Assembly: GCA_945224895.1 (NCBI GenBank) | Contig: CALYNW010000010.1 | Location: forward strand, 1 to 10,984 | Origin: an uncultured Clostridia bacterium | GTDB taxonomy: Bacteria > Bacillota > Clostridia > Oscillospirales > Acutalibacteraceae | Length of the DNA: 10,984 bases | Reading direction: 5' to 3' | Shown: piece by piece, positions 1 to 6,327 of the stretch | How the letters are laid out: each line of letters begins with the position of its first letter | Numbering within the stretch: the first letter of the stretch is position 1 | The notes under the pieces: model-generated | What the model was told of the DNA's origin: nothing | Seen by the model: only the letters and a program-made list of their open reading frames with translations | The model's database searches: none | Position numbers and translations under genes: made by a program

Positions 1-183
1 CAAAAATGCTTGGAGTAAAGATGAGATTTGTTGTCTTGAGATGGCAGCCTTGCTGGCGCAAGGCAACAGCGAAAGCGACAAATATCGCTTTAATACTGCA
101 TTTTTGACGGGTTCGGATTATTACCGTTACCCACAACTGATAGTTTGTCCGATAGTGTTCGGACAATTACTGAGGTTTTAAGA
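1..183. other. Left-edge region with a hairpin cluster and an open frame of unknown status
   Basis: No gene is recognised here. The + frame beginning at base 2 has no stop until TAA at 179-181, just before the rsmD start, so it could be the last 59 codons of an upstream gene. Its translation (ending IVCPIVFGQLLRF) matches nothing I know and does not look like the RecG C-terminus, which often lies upstream of rsmD. Against coding, the stretch holds four hairpins in a row: 47-53/58-64 (7 bp, loop TGGC), 72-78/85-91 (7 bp, loop of 6), 109-116/124-132 (interrupted, 7 bp in all) and 145-152/159-166 (8 bp). It could be the 3' part of a structured RNA, the end of a mobile or repeated element, or a real gene tail. 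The sequence left of the window would decide. Confidence 0.3.
145..166. promoter_or_regulatory. Perfect 8-bp inverted repeat just upstream of rsmD
   Basis: TTGTCCGA (145-152) and TCGGACAA (159-166) are exact reverse complements around a 6-base centre, TAGTGT. The element ends 17 bases before the rsmD start codon and 5 bases before its GAGG ribosome binding site. It could be a repressor operator, an RNA hairpin, or a weak terminator for whatever lies upstream. No T run follows, which argues against an efficient intrinsic terminator. I do not recognise the half-site as that of a known regulator. Confidence 0.5.
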
Positions 184-726
184 ATGATGCGAGTTATTAC
201 AGGCATCGCAAGGGGAAGACGGCTTGAAACCCTCCCCGGTGAGGATGTCACAAGACCTACAACTGAATCGGTTAAGGAAGCGCTGTTTTCTATGATACAG
301 TTCGAGCTTGAGGATAAAAGGGTGCTTGACCTTTTTGCAGGCTCGGGACAGCTTGGTATTGAGGCTCTTTCAAGAGGGGCAAGGCATTGTACCTTTGTTG
401 AGAATAATAAGCAGGCTATGAAAATAGCGGAGAATAATGTCAGCCATTGTAAGCTTCAGGACAATGCGAAATTTGTTTTGTCTGATGCGGTGGCGTTTCT
501 TTCAGCGAAGAATAATTTTGACATTGCTTTTCTTGACCCACCGTATAAGCAGGGTATTATTGAAAAATGCCTGCCAAAGCTTTTGCCTATGATGTCAGAT
601 GACGGCATAGTTGTCTGTGAAACCTCGAGGGATGAGGATTTGCCGGAGAATATATCAGGCTGGTATGCCGACAGGATAAGAAATTACGGCAAAACAAAGC
701 TTACACTTTACAGGAGGGAGAGCTGA
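184..726 (+). CDS. rsmD: 16S rRNA (guanine(966)-N(2))-methyltransferase RsmD
   Basis: This cytoplasmic SAM-dependent enzyme methylates N2 of G966 of 16S rRNA during small-subunit assembly. From the ATG at 184 the protein has 180 residues, normal for the family. Family marks are the opening VITGIARGRRL, the RPTTESVKEALFSM block (about residues 24-37), the SAM-binding motif I LDLFAGSGQLGIEAL (48-62) and the catalytic DPPY motif (118-121), typical of methylation of a base amino group. Two ATGs are adjacent (184 and 187). GAGG at 172-175 is 8 bases from the first and 11 from the second, and family members often begin MRVI, so either may be used. An upstream TTG at 145 would only add residues encoded by the hairpin. 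The stop lies 1 base before coaD, so the two are surely co-transcribed, a common pairing in bacteria. Confidence 0.95.
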   Translation: MMRVITGIARGRRLETLPGEDVTRPTTESVKEALFSMIQFELEDKRVLDLFAGSGQLGIEALSRGARHCTFVENNKQAMKIAENNVSHCKLQDNAKFVLSDAVAFLSAKNNFDIAFLDPPYKQGIIEKCLPKLLPMMSDDGIVVCETSRDEDLPENISGWYADRIRNYGKTKLTLYRRES

Positions 727-727
727 T

Positions 728-1219
728 ATGAAAATTGCAGTTTGTCCCGGTAGCTTTGACCCTGTGACCTTGGGACACCTTGATATAATAGAAAGAGCAG
801 CCGAGCTTTTTGATAAGGTTATAGTTCTTGTTATGAGCAACAGCTCAAAAAAACCGATGTTCACTCTTGATGAAAGAGTTGATTTTATAAAAAGATGTGT
901 CACTCAGGATAATGTTGAGGTTGATACATACAGCGGACTTCTTGTTGATTACGCAAGGGACCACGGAGCAGTAGCGATAGTTAAAGGTCTTCGTGCCGTG
1001 TCTGATTTCGATTATGAATTTCAGCTTGCACTTATCAATAAAAGTCTTTATCCCAAGATTGAAACTCTGTTTCTTTCGGCTAAAAGCGAGAATATGTTTT
1101 TATCGTCGAGTATGGTTAAGGAAGTATGCAGTCTCGGCGGTGACATCTCCTCCTTTGTGCCTGCGGAAATAGCAGATGATATATATTTAAGATGTAAAGG
1201 AGACGGTTTAAATGACTAA
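728..1219 (+). CDS. coaD: Phosphopantetheine adenylyltransferase (PPAT)
   Basis: CoaD transfers AMP from ATP to 4'-phosphopantetheine, giving dephospho-CoA and pyrophosphate, the next-to-last step of coenzyme A synthesis in the cytoplasm. The 163-residue protein is full length for the family and opens with the nucleotidyltransferase fold: GSFDP (8-12) and the T-x-G-H motif (14-17). The conserved block VKGLRAVSDFDYEFQ lies at about 85-99, and the LSSSMVKE motif (125-132), equivalent to the usual ISS(S/T)xVKE, contributes to nucleotide binding. An excellent AGGAGG site at 712-717 lies inside the end of rsmD, 10 bases before the start. The gene begins 1 base after the rsmD stop and overlaps the next gene by 8 bases, so translation of the three is probably coupled. 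Confidence 0.97.
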   Translation: MKIAVCPGSFDPVTLGHLDIIERAAELFDKVIVLVMSNSSKKPMFTLDERVDFIKRCVTQDNVEVDTYSGLLVDYARDHGAVAIVKGLRAVSDFDYEFQLALINKSLYPKIETLFLSAKSENMFLSSSMVKEVCSLGGDISSFVPAEIADDIYLRCKGDGLND

Positions 1220-1778
1220 TACAGATATTTTACTTGAAGATTTAGAGGACGTGCTTGACGACGCTACTTCAATACCTCTCAGCAAAAAGTATGCAGTTGA
1301 CATTGATAAGATTAAGACTATCATTGAGGATATCCGTCTTAATACTCCTCAGGAAACAAAGCAGGCTAAGGCTATTGTTGATTCAAGAAACAGTATTCTT
1401 GAAGAAGCAAAGAAGGAAGCCGCAGACATAATTGCAAAGGCTCAGGAGCAGGCAAGAGAGCTTGTAGCACGTGATCAGATTACACAGACTGCTCAGGCTG
1501 AGGCTGCTGACATTATCGCAAAGGCAAAGGAGCAGGGCGACGCTTATGTTGCAGACGCTCAGAATCAGGCTTCCGATATTCTCGGCAATGCTACAAATCA
1601 GGCTAATGAAATGGTAACAACTGCTCAGAATAAGTCTCGTGAAATGCTTACAGCAGTTAACAACTATGCAGACGATACTCTTCTTGCTATCGACGATTCA
1701 CTTTATAAGGCTCTTTCAGATGTAAGAAGAATCCGTCAGGGCATTATGAACAGTCAGAATAAAAACAAGAATAACTAA
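1212..1778 (+). CDS. Small hendecad coiled-coil protein of unknown function (downstream of coaD)
   Basis: This 188-residue protein has no signal peptide or membrane segment. The N-terminal ~58 residues are acidic. From about residue 59 to 174 it is a long helix of 11-residue repeats with two adjacent hydrophobic residues at positions 4-5 and usually Ala at position 8. Examples are AADIIAKAQEQ (70-80), AADIIAKAKEQ (98-108), ASDILGNATNQ (120-130) and ANEMVTTAQNK (131-141). The register breaks once, by about six residues near 92-97. The tail is Asn/Lys-rich. Similar Clostridia proteins are often labelled 'ATPase' or 'ATP synthase subunit b-like' because of the coiled coil alone; nothing here indicates an ATPase. 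Start chosen at 1212, with AAAGGAGA at 1196-1203. It overlaps coaD by 8 bases and is the last gene of the operon. A DivIVA-like or other scaffold role is possible but is inference. Confidence 0.85.
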   Translation: MTNTDILLEDLEDVLDDATSIPLSKKYAVDIDKIKTIIEDIRLNTPQETKQAKAIVDSRNSILEEAKKEAADIIAKAQEQARELVARDQITQTAQAEAADIIAKAKEQGDAYVADAQNQASDILGNATNQANEMVTTAQNKSREMLTAVNNYADDTLLAIDDSLYKALSDVRRIRQGIMNSQNKNKNN

Positions 1779-1789
1779 TCTCAAATCAC

Positions 1790-1826
1790 AAAAGGCTTGA
1801 ACGATTTGTTTTCGTTCAAGCCTTTT
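1790..1826 (+). terminator. Strong intrinsic terminator after the rsmD-coaD operon
   Basis: A perfect 15-bp stem (1790-1804 with 1812-1826, core GGCTTGAACGA/TCGTTCAAGCC) closes a 7-base loop, TTTGTTT, and runs into a T tract at 1823-1827. It lies 12 bases after the coiled-coil gene stop. The arm begins with four A residues, so the same hairpin can also act on the opposing transcript from the convergent dehydrogenase gene. Confidence 0.92.
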
Positions 1827-1840
1827 TGTGTATCAAATCG

Positions 1841-1867
1841 GATTTAGCGGGCTCAGCCTGCTAAATC
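1841..1867 (-). terminator. Hairpin overlapping the stop of the minus-strand dehydrogenase
   Basis: GATTTAGCGGGC (1841-1852) and GCCTGCTAAATC (1856-1867) form a 12-bp stem with one G-T pair and a 3-base loop. The stem includes two bases of the SDR stop codon (1866-1868). There is no clear T tract on the minus strand, so it may stabilise the 3' end or help the bidirectional terminator at 1790-1826 rather than terminate alone. Confidence 0.5.
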
Positions 1868-2534
1868 AAACAATACCGCCGTTTACGCCGAGGATTTGAC
1901 CTGTTATATAACTGCTTTGGGCAAGAAAGAAAACCGCCTCTGCAACCTCCTCGGCAGTACCTAATCTTCCCATAGGCACTTCTTCTTCAAGCTCTTTTTT
2001 GTCAAACATATTGTTCATTCTTGTGTCAATTATTCCGGGGCAAACGCAGTTGACTGCAATATTGCTCGGTGCAAGCTCTTGTGCAAGTGATTTTGTAAGC
2101 CCGATAACAGCCGATTTGCTCATAGAATATGCCACCTCGCAGGAGGCGCCTACCTGCCCCCACATGGACGAAATATTTATTATACTGCCGTTATGATGTT
2201 TGAGCATACCTTTAACCGCTTCCTTACAGCAAAAGAAATATGACCTTGCGTTTACATTCATCAGACTGTCATAATCATTTTGAGTAGTATCGTTAATCTG
2301 CTTAATAAGGCTAACTCCTGCATTATTCACAAGGACATCAATTTCACCGATTTTTGAAAATAAATTGCATATTTCGTCAACGCTTTCAAGATTGCATTTT
2401 ATGGCTGTTACGCCGTCAAAATCAGGTCGGGTTTTATTGTAGGTAATAAAAACCTCGTAGCCGTTTTCTTTAAATTTTACAGCACAGGCTTTGCCTATTC
2501 CCGTTGCACCGCCTGTAATCAAAACCTTTTTCAT
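1866..2534 (-). CDS. Short-chain dehydrogenase/reductase, FabG-like (SDR family)
   Basis: This is a classical NAD(P)-dependent SDR of 222 residues, slightly shorter than typical FabG (about 245). The cofactor motif TGGATGIG is at residues 7-14, NNAG at 70-73, the catalytic Ser at about 123 (in NISSMWG), the YxxxK pair at Tyr136/Lys140, and the PG motif follows at about 166-167. The C-terminus VPMGRLGTAEEVAEAV...ITGQILGVNGG is the usual SDR ending. Basic residues after the second strand (NKTRP, 33-37) hint at NADPH preference, which is inference. It could be a 3-oxoacyl-ACP reductase or a carbonyl/sugar-alcohol dehydrogenase. No other fatty-acid gene is nearby, so I give no fabG symbol. It stands alone on the minus strand, convergent to the coaD operon and divergent from the next gene. 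A weak GGTGAT site precedes ATG at 2534-2532. Confidence 0.9.
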   Translation of the reverse strand: MKKVLITGGATGIGKACAVKFKENGYEVFITYNKTRPDFDGVTAIKCNLESVDEICNLFSKIGEIDVLVNNAGVSLIKQINDTTQNDYDSLMNVNARSYFFCCKEAVKGMLKHHNGSIINISSMWGQVGASCEVAYSMSKSAVIGLTKSLAQELAPSNIAVNCVCPGIIDTRMNNMFDKKELEEEVPMGRLGTAEEVAEAVFFLAQSSYITGQILGVNGGIV

Positions 2535-2549
2535 ATAATCACCGAAAAT

Positions 2550-2578
2550 ATTATACTAAATTATTCAGTTATTTGCAA
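2550..2578 (-). promoter_or_regulatory. Promoter of the minus-strand dehydrogenase gene
   Basis: Read on the minus strand, TTGCAA (2578-2573) is followed after exactly 17 bases by a perfect TATAAT (2555-2550). This fits a sigma-A promoter about 16 bases upstream of the SDR start codon, so the leader is very short. Confidence 0.7.
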
Positions 2579-2584
2579 TTAAAG

Positions 2585-2613
2585 TTGTAATTTGTTTTGA
2601 TTTACGATATAAT
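2585..2613 (+). promoter_or_regulatory. Promoter of the rluA operon
   Basis: TTGTAA (2585-2590), a 17-base spacer, and a perfect TATAAT (2608-2613) form a sigma-A-like promoter. It starts the three-gene unit beginning at 2642. Its -35 box lies only 6 bases from that of the opposing SDR promoter, so the two are back to back and could share one regulator. Confidence 0.7.
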
Positions 2614-2641
2614 TATCTTATTAAAATATACGAGGTTTTAT

Positions 2642-3157
2642 ATGGAAAAGGATTTTTACACTATTTCCGTCTATATTGACGAGAATGAAAATATGATTGG
2701 CATACCCTGCGGTGAAAGCGATAAATACGGTATCGCAGATATCGACAAGGTTGTTCTTCTGAAGGCACCTTATTCTGACACTCAAATTGAAAATTTTATT
2801 GAAGAAACTATTTCCTACTGCTACACTAAAAAGCATAATGACAGCTCGCCTGTTTCTACAATAGAAAAATATACAAAGAAAAAAGGCTTTGTCAATGCTA
2901 CGGCTGATTTGACCTTGATATCCATTGTTAAGACAGAGCTTTCCTATTCTCTTATGCCTACCTTCAACGATTATGAAAAAGGTCCACTTGTAATTGATGA
3001 TGATGAAAGAATAGTTGCAAACCCTTATGAAAAGGGCGAAATTGCAGAAATTATGAAGGACTTTATTCAGGTTTACGTAAGAGCAAATATATTTTATAAA
3101 GAGATACAGGAGCTTGAAGAGGAAAAGAAAAACAGGGCGGATAACGAAAACCGATGA
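2642..3157 (+). CDS. Protein of unknown function, first gene of the rluA operon
   Basis: I do not recognise this 171-residue protein. It is acidic and soluble, with no signal peptide or membrane segment. A beta-rich start (FYTISVYIDENENMIGIPCGES) leads into mixed alpha/beta sequence. The last 35 or so residues (IAEIMKDF to KNRADNENR) look like one long charged helix ending in a Lys/Glu/Asn-rich tail. Only two cysteines are present and there is no zinc or nucleotide motif. The start is ATG at 2642, chosen because GAGG (2632-2635) sits 6 bases upstream; an in-frame earlier ATG at 2597 would lie between the promoter boxes. The stop overlaps the rluA start (ATGA), so translation is probably coupled. 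Confidence 0.8.
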   Translation: MEKDFYTISVYIDENENMIGIPCGESDKYGIADIDKVVLLKAPYSDTQIENFIEETISYCYTKKHNDSSPVSTIEKYTKKKGFVNATADLTLISIVKTELSYSLMPTFNDYEKGPLVIDDDERIVANPYEKGEIAEIMKDFIQVYVRANIFYKEIQELEEEKKNRADNENR

Positions 3158-4098
3158 AAAGCTTTGTAATAAGCAAAAATGACGCAGGAGTAAGAGTTGA
3201 CAGGTTTATTTTAAAAACCTTTGACCGCCTGCCAAAGTCATTGATGTTTAAGGAAATCAGAAAAAAGAATATAAAGGTCAATAAAAAAAGATGCACTCCC
3301 GAGCAGATTTTGAATGAGGGAGATTTGCTTGAGCTGTATCTTAAAGACGATGTCCTGCATACAAAGGAAAAGCATCTTGATTTTATGAAGGCATCAAAGG
3401 ACCTTGATATAATTTATGAGGACAGCAATATAATTCTTATCAATAAAAAAGTTGGAGTGCTTTGCCACCCTGACGGAGATGATTATATTGATAATATTGT
3501 TGCAAGGCTCAAAAGATACCTGTATGAAAAAGGAGAATGGTCTCCCGACGATTTCTCCTTTACTCCGTCACTTGCAAACAGGATTGACAGGAATACAGGC
3601 GGAATAGTCATAGGTGCTAAAAATTCACAGGCTCTAAAAACCCTAAACGATAAAATTAAATCAAGGGAAATTGAAAAATATTACCTGACGGTTGTTCACG
3701 GAAAGATGGCGAAAAGCTCGGTGCTTTTGACAGCTTACCTTACTAAAAACGAGAAAACAAACAAGGTAACTGTTAAAGATAATCAAACAGACGGCTCAAA
3801 GAAAATTGTTACAAGATACACCGTTCTTGATTATTACGACGACGCTTCCTTACTTGAAATTGAGCTTCTTACCGGCAGAACACATCAGATTAGAGCCCAC
3901 CTTGCTCATATAGGTCATCCGCTTTACGGCGACGGAAAATACGGAAAAGAGCAGGGAAGATACAGGCAGGCACTATATAGCTATAAGTTGAAATTTAATT
4001 TTACTGATAAAAACTGCCTAAGCTATTTAAACGGCAGAGAATTTACTGCTGACAATATTAAACTTCTTGATGATTATAAGGAAAGGAAATTCATATGA
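3154..4098 (+). CDS. RluA-family pseudouridine synthase (RluC/RluD-like)
   Basis: The enzyme isomerises specific uridines in RNA, probably 23S rRNA, to pseudouridine. It has 314 residues, usual for this family. An S4 RNA-binding domain occupies about residues 1-65 (VDRFILKTF... KNIKVNKKR... GDLLEL). The catalytic domain follows: INKKVGVLCHP (96-106), the catalytic motif NRIDRNTGG (142-150) with Asp145, and the conserved LLTGRTHQIRAHLAHIGHPLYGD block (about 238-260). The motif reads NRIDRNTGG in place of the more common HRLDRxTSG, but the catalytic Asp and following Arg are kept. Which uridine it modifies cannot be read from the sequence, so I leave the symbol empty. Both ends overlap neighbouring genes by 4 bases (ATGA). 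Confidence 0.93.
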   Translation: MKSFVISKNDAGVRVDRFILKTFDRLPKSLMFKEIRKKNIKVNKKRCTPEQILNEGDLLELYLKDDVLHTKEKHLDFMKASKDLDIIYEDSNIILINKKVGVLCHPDGDDYIDNIVARLKRYLYEKGEWSPDDFSFTPSLANRIDRNTGGIVIGAKNSQALKTLNDKIKSREIEKYYLTVVHGKMAKSSVLLTAYLTKNEKTNKVTVKDNQTDGSKKIVTRYTVLDYYDDASLLEIELLTGRTHQIRAHLAHIGHPLYGDGKYGKEQGRYRQALYSYKLKFNFTDKNCLSYLNGREFTADNIKLLDDYKERKFI

Positions 4099-4610
4099 AG
4101 GATAAATTTTTCAGAATAATATCACCGATAACCCTGTCGGTTGTAATTGTGCTTGATGTTGCTATTGTTGCATTTGCCGCATTTTCGGTGAAAAAATTGC
4201 TTTACTTTGCTAATTTTTATGCAATCCTTTTTGGCATTTGCGAGGTTTTTGCATTGGTAATGGCGGTGCTTGTAACAAAGGATGTTGTAACTCAGGGTAT
4301 TAAATTCGGTGCTGAACAGCTTGAATTTACAAATCTTGATAAGGATAATATTTTTTCCTATGACGAAATTTTAAGCGTTGAAACACAAAAGGATAAAAAG
4401 GCAAGTCTTGTTAAAAATTTCCGTGACAGGCAATCAAAAATAATTCTCAATCTTACCGATGACAGAGTTGTAACTGTGGATATCGGCATTACCACCGACA
4501 AAACCTTAAAGGAAGCCGCAGAGAAAATTATTTCCCGCTTGCCCGAAAGACCTGAAATTTCCGATTCTTCACAGAAGCCTGTTGAAGCTTCTTCTGAAAC
4601 AGAAAAATAA
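4095..4610 (+). CDS. Two-helix membrane protein of unknown function with a cytosolic beta-rich domain
   Basis: The 171-residue protein has two strongly hydrophobic segments, about residues 12-32 and 38-61, joined by a short basic turn (VKKLL). A cytosolic part of roughly 85 residues follows, rich in predicted strands (GIKFGAEQLEFTN, IFSYDEILSVETQ, SKIILNLTDDRVVTVDI), then a helix (DKTLKEAAEKIISRLP) and a disordered Ser/Glu/Pro tail. Two membrane helices followed by a small beta domain resembles bacterial PH-like membrane proteins, which is inference from the pattern only. It overlaps rluA by 4 bases (ATGA), with AAGGAAAGG just upstream, and is the last gene of the operon. No clear terminator hairpin follows it. 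Confidence 0.82.
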   Translation: MKDKFFRIISPITLSVVIVLDVAIVAFAAFSVKKLLYFANFYAILFGICEVFALVMAVLVTKDVVTQGIKFGAEQLEFTNLDKDNIFSYDEILSVETQKDKKASLVKNFRDRQSKIILNLTDDRVVTVDIGITTDKTLKEAAEKIISRLPERPEISDSSQKPVEASSETEK

Positions 4611-4635
4611 ATGAACTAATAATTAAAATGAATAT

Positions 4636-4663
4636 TTGATATTTTGTGCATATTTTATATAAT
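4636..4663 (+). promoter_or_regulatory. Candidate promoter of the GPH symporter gene
   Basis: TTGATA (4636-4641), a 16-base spacer and a perfect TATAAT (4658-4663) lie in very AT-rich DNA. A second perfect TATAAT at 4693-4698 lacks a good -35 box at the right distance but may be another start. A 6-bp hairpin (4722-4727/4732-4737, one G-T pair) lies just before the ribosome binding site. I saw no catabolite-control (cre) site. Confidence 0.55.
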
Positions 4664-4757
4664 GTTTAAACTATACTGTTGATTTTTTGTTATATAATTG
4701 TTATTATATATTATACAAAAATGGCGGATTTCTGCCAGAACAAAAGGAGAGGATGTA

Positions 4758-6284
4758 ATGGGCGAAATTCGCACCTACACTAAAAAGGAAAGAAACGGCT
4801 ACCTCGTTGGTATGTTCGGTCAGAATTTGATTTACAACATTGTCGCAACAGGTCTCTATTTCTATTTCCAAAACGTTATCTGCCTACCTGCTATGGCACT
4901 TGGCTGGATAATGACTATCGCAAGAATATGGGATGCTATCAATGACCCGATGATGGGTACTATTGTTGATAAGACAAGGACTAAATGGGGTAAATGCCGT
5001 CCCTATCTTATCATTTTCCCTGCAATCATCGGCGTTGTAACAATTCTTACATTTATTAACGGAAATTACGCCGAGGCTTCCTCAACAGCACAGAAGGTTC
5101 TTATTGTAGCTTGGGCTGCTGTTTCCTACATTGCTTGGGGAATGTGTTTTACAGTCTGCGATATTCCTCTTTGGGGCATAACCTCACTTATGACCGAGGA
5201 CGAAAACGACAGAAGTAAGCTTCTCGGTCTTGCACGTATAGTTGCAGGTATCGGCGGTATCGGTGTGCTTATTGTACAGGTTGCACAGGCACTTGCAGGT
5301 GCTTTTGGCGGTGATATGCAAAAGGCATTTATTGTTACTGCAATTATATTTACTGTTGTTGCGTCTGTTCTCTTTGAATTTGCAGGTATATTCACAAGAG
5401 AAAAGGTTGAAAAGTCCGAAAAGCATTACGGCTTTAAGGAAAACTTCCAGATTATGTTCAGAAATAAGCCGTTTAGACAGATTCTTATTTCAGGTATTTT
5501 GAGAAGCCCTATCCAGCTTCTTATGATTGTTGCAATGACTCTTGTAACATATTACTATGCAAACGGTAATATTATGAACATACTTGCTACCGATGAAACA
5601 GGAGCAGTTACAGGCATTAATTTTAAAATCTTAATCGGTCTCGGCAGTGTTGCAGCAGGACTTTTTGTAGGTCAGTTTGTTGCAATGGGTATAACACCTA
5701 TGCTTATCAAAAAGATTGAAAAGAAAAAGCTTTATAATTTCTATTCAATCGCAGGTGCTGTTCCGTTTACATTGATTTTTGTTTTCTACAAGGCTTCCGG
5801 CGGCGACCTTACAACTACCTTTTGGTCAATAATGATTGGCATTTGTATGCTTTTTGCAAGTGCGTCATTTGGCGGTATCAATGTTCTTCAGTCAGTTATG
5901 ATTGCTGACTGTGTTGACTATGAGGAGTATACAAACGGTGTTCGAACCGACGGTGTATTCTTCTCAGGTCAGAGCTTTATCACAAAGCTTTCAGCAGGTA
6001 TCGCAACTATCATTTCTTCGGTAGTATATTCAGTTGTAGGATATAGCGGTGCTAATGTTGATAAGCTTAACAAGGCTATAGAAAACGGTGCTGATTTCTT
6101 AACATATGACGGTGGTTCGGGAGCAGGAAAATATGCTGCGGCAATGTTCTTCCTTATCTCAATTCCACCTGCAATAGGTATGGTTCTTTCAGCACTTCCT
6201 ACTCTCAAGTATGCACTTTCCGATAAGGAGCACGCAAGAATACTTGACGAGCTTGTTGCAAAGAGAAACAACGAAGCTAAATAG
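4758..6284 (+). CDS. GPH-family sugar:cation symporter (MelB/XylP-type)
   Basis: This inner-membrane transporter of the glycoside-pentoside-hexuronide:cation symporter family (major facilitator fold) has 508 residues with about 12 hydrophobic segments. Family marks are RIWDAINDPMMG (56-67) followed by VDKTRTKWGKCRPYL (70-84), where Asp59 and Asp63 have the spacing of the cation-binding aspartates of MelB. Further marks are CDIPLWG (134-140) and the late motif ADCVDYEEYTNGVRTDG (383-399) with Lys410 following. These indicate Na+- or H+-coupled uptake of a sugar, glycoside or hexuronide; the substrate cannot be told. Two long loops (about 265-290 and 430-458) are larger than in MelB. The start is ATG at 4758 behind AAAGGAGAGG (4743-4752); an in-frame TTG at 4698 lies in a TATAAT box and is unlikely. 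No glycosidase or regulator gene adjoins it. Confidence 0.93.
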   Translation: MGEIRTYTKKERNGYLVGMFGQNLIYNIVATGLYFYFQNVICLPAMALGWIMTIARIWDAINDPMMGTIVDKTRTKWGKCRPYLIIFPAIIGVVTILTFINGNYAEASSTAQKVLIVAWAAVSYIAWGMCFTVCDIPLWGITSLMTEDENDRSKLLGLARIVAGIGGIGVLIVQVAQALAGAFGGDMQKAFIVTAIIFTVVASVLFEFAGIFTREKVEKSEKHYGFKENFQIMFRNKPFRQILISGILRSPIQLLMIVAMTLVTYYYANGNIMNILATDETGAVTGINFKILIGLGSVAAGLFVGQFVAMGITPMLIKKIEKKKLYNFYSIAGAVPFTLIFVFYKASGGDLTTTFWSIMIGICMLFASASFGGINVLQSVMIADCVDYEEYTNGVRTDGVFFSGQSFITKLSAGIATIISSVVYSVVGYSGANVDKLNKAIENGADFLTYDGGSGAGKYAAAMFFLISIPPAIGMVLSALPTLKYALSDKEHARILDELVAKRNNEAK

Positions 6285-6297
6285 AATTTGAAATTTG

Positions 6298-6327
6298 AGA
6301 CTGTCTTGGATTTTACCAAGGCAGTCT
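6298..6327 (+). terminator. Intrinsic terminator after the GPH symporter
   Basis: AGACTGTCTTGG (6298-6309) pairs with CCAAGGCAGTCT (6316-6327) over 12 bp with one G-T pair and a 6-base loop, ATTTTA. The T-rich sequence TTGTTTATTTT follows. It lies 13 bases after the stop codon. Confidence 0.88.

Noticed and set aside
21..107. Small frame of 28 codons starting at ATG 21
   Set aside because: It has no ribosome site, crosses two hairpins and has no recognisable content.
108..132. T-arm-like GGTTCGGAT suggesting a tRNA or tmRNA end
   Set aside because: The stem is interrupted, the loop is not a T-loop in the right place and no acceptor stem or CCA follows.
1419..1536. Near-repeated DNA in the coiled-coil gene (possible tandem repeat)
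   Set aside because: The similarity follows the protein repeats (AADIIAKAQEQ and AADIIAKAKEQ) with different codons, so it is coding repetition, not a DNA repeat or CRISPR.
2597..2641. Earlier in-frame ATG for the 171-residue protein
   Set aside because: It lies between the -35 and -10 boxes of the promoter and has no ribosome site; the ATG at 2642 has GAGG at the right distance.
4698..4757. Earlier in-frame TTG start for the GPH symporter
   Set aside because: It begins inside a TATAAT box and adds 19 non-conserved residues; the ATG at 4758 has a strong AAAGGAGAGG site.
5969..6319. Minus-strand open frame of 116 codons
   Set aside because: It is antisense to the symporter C-terminus and to its terminator; it has no ribosome site and reflects the codon pattern of the real gene.
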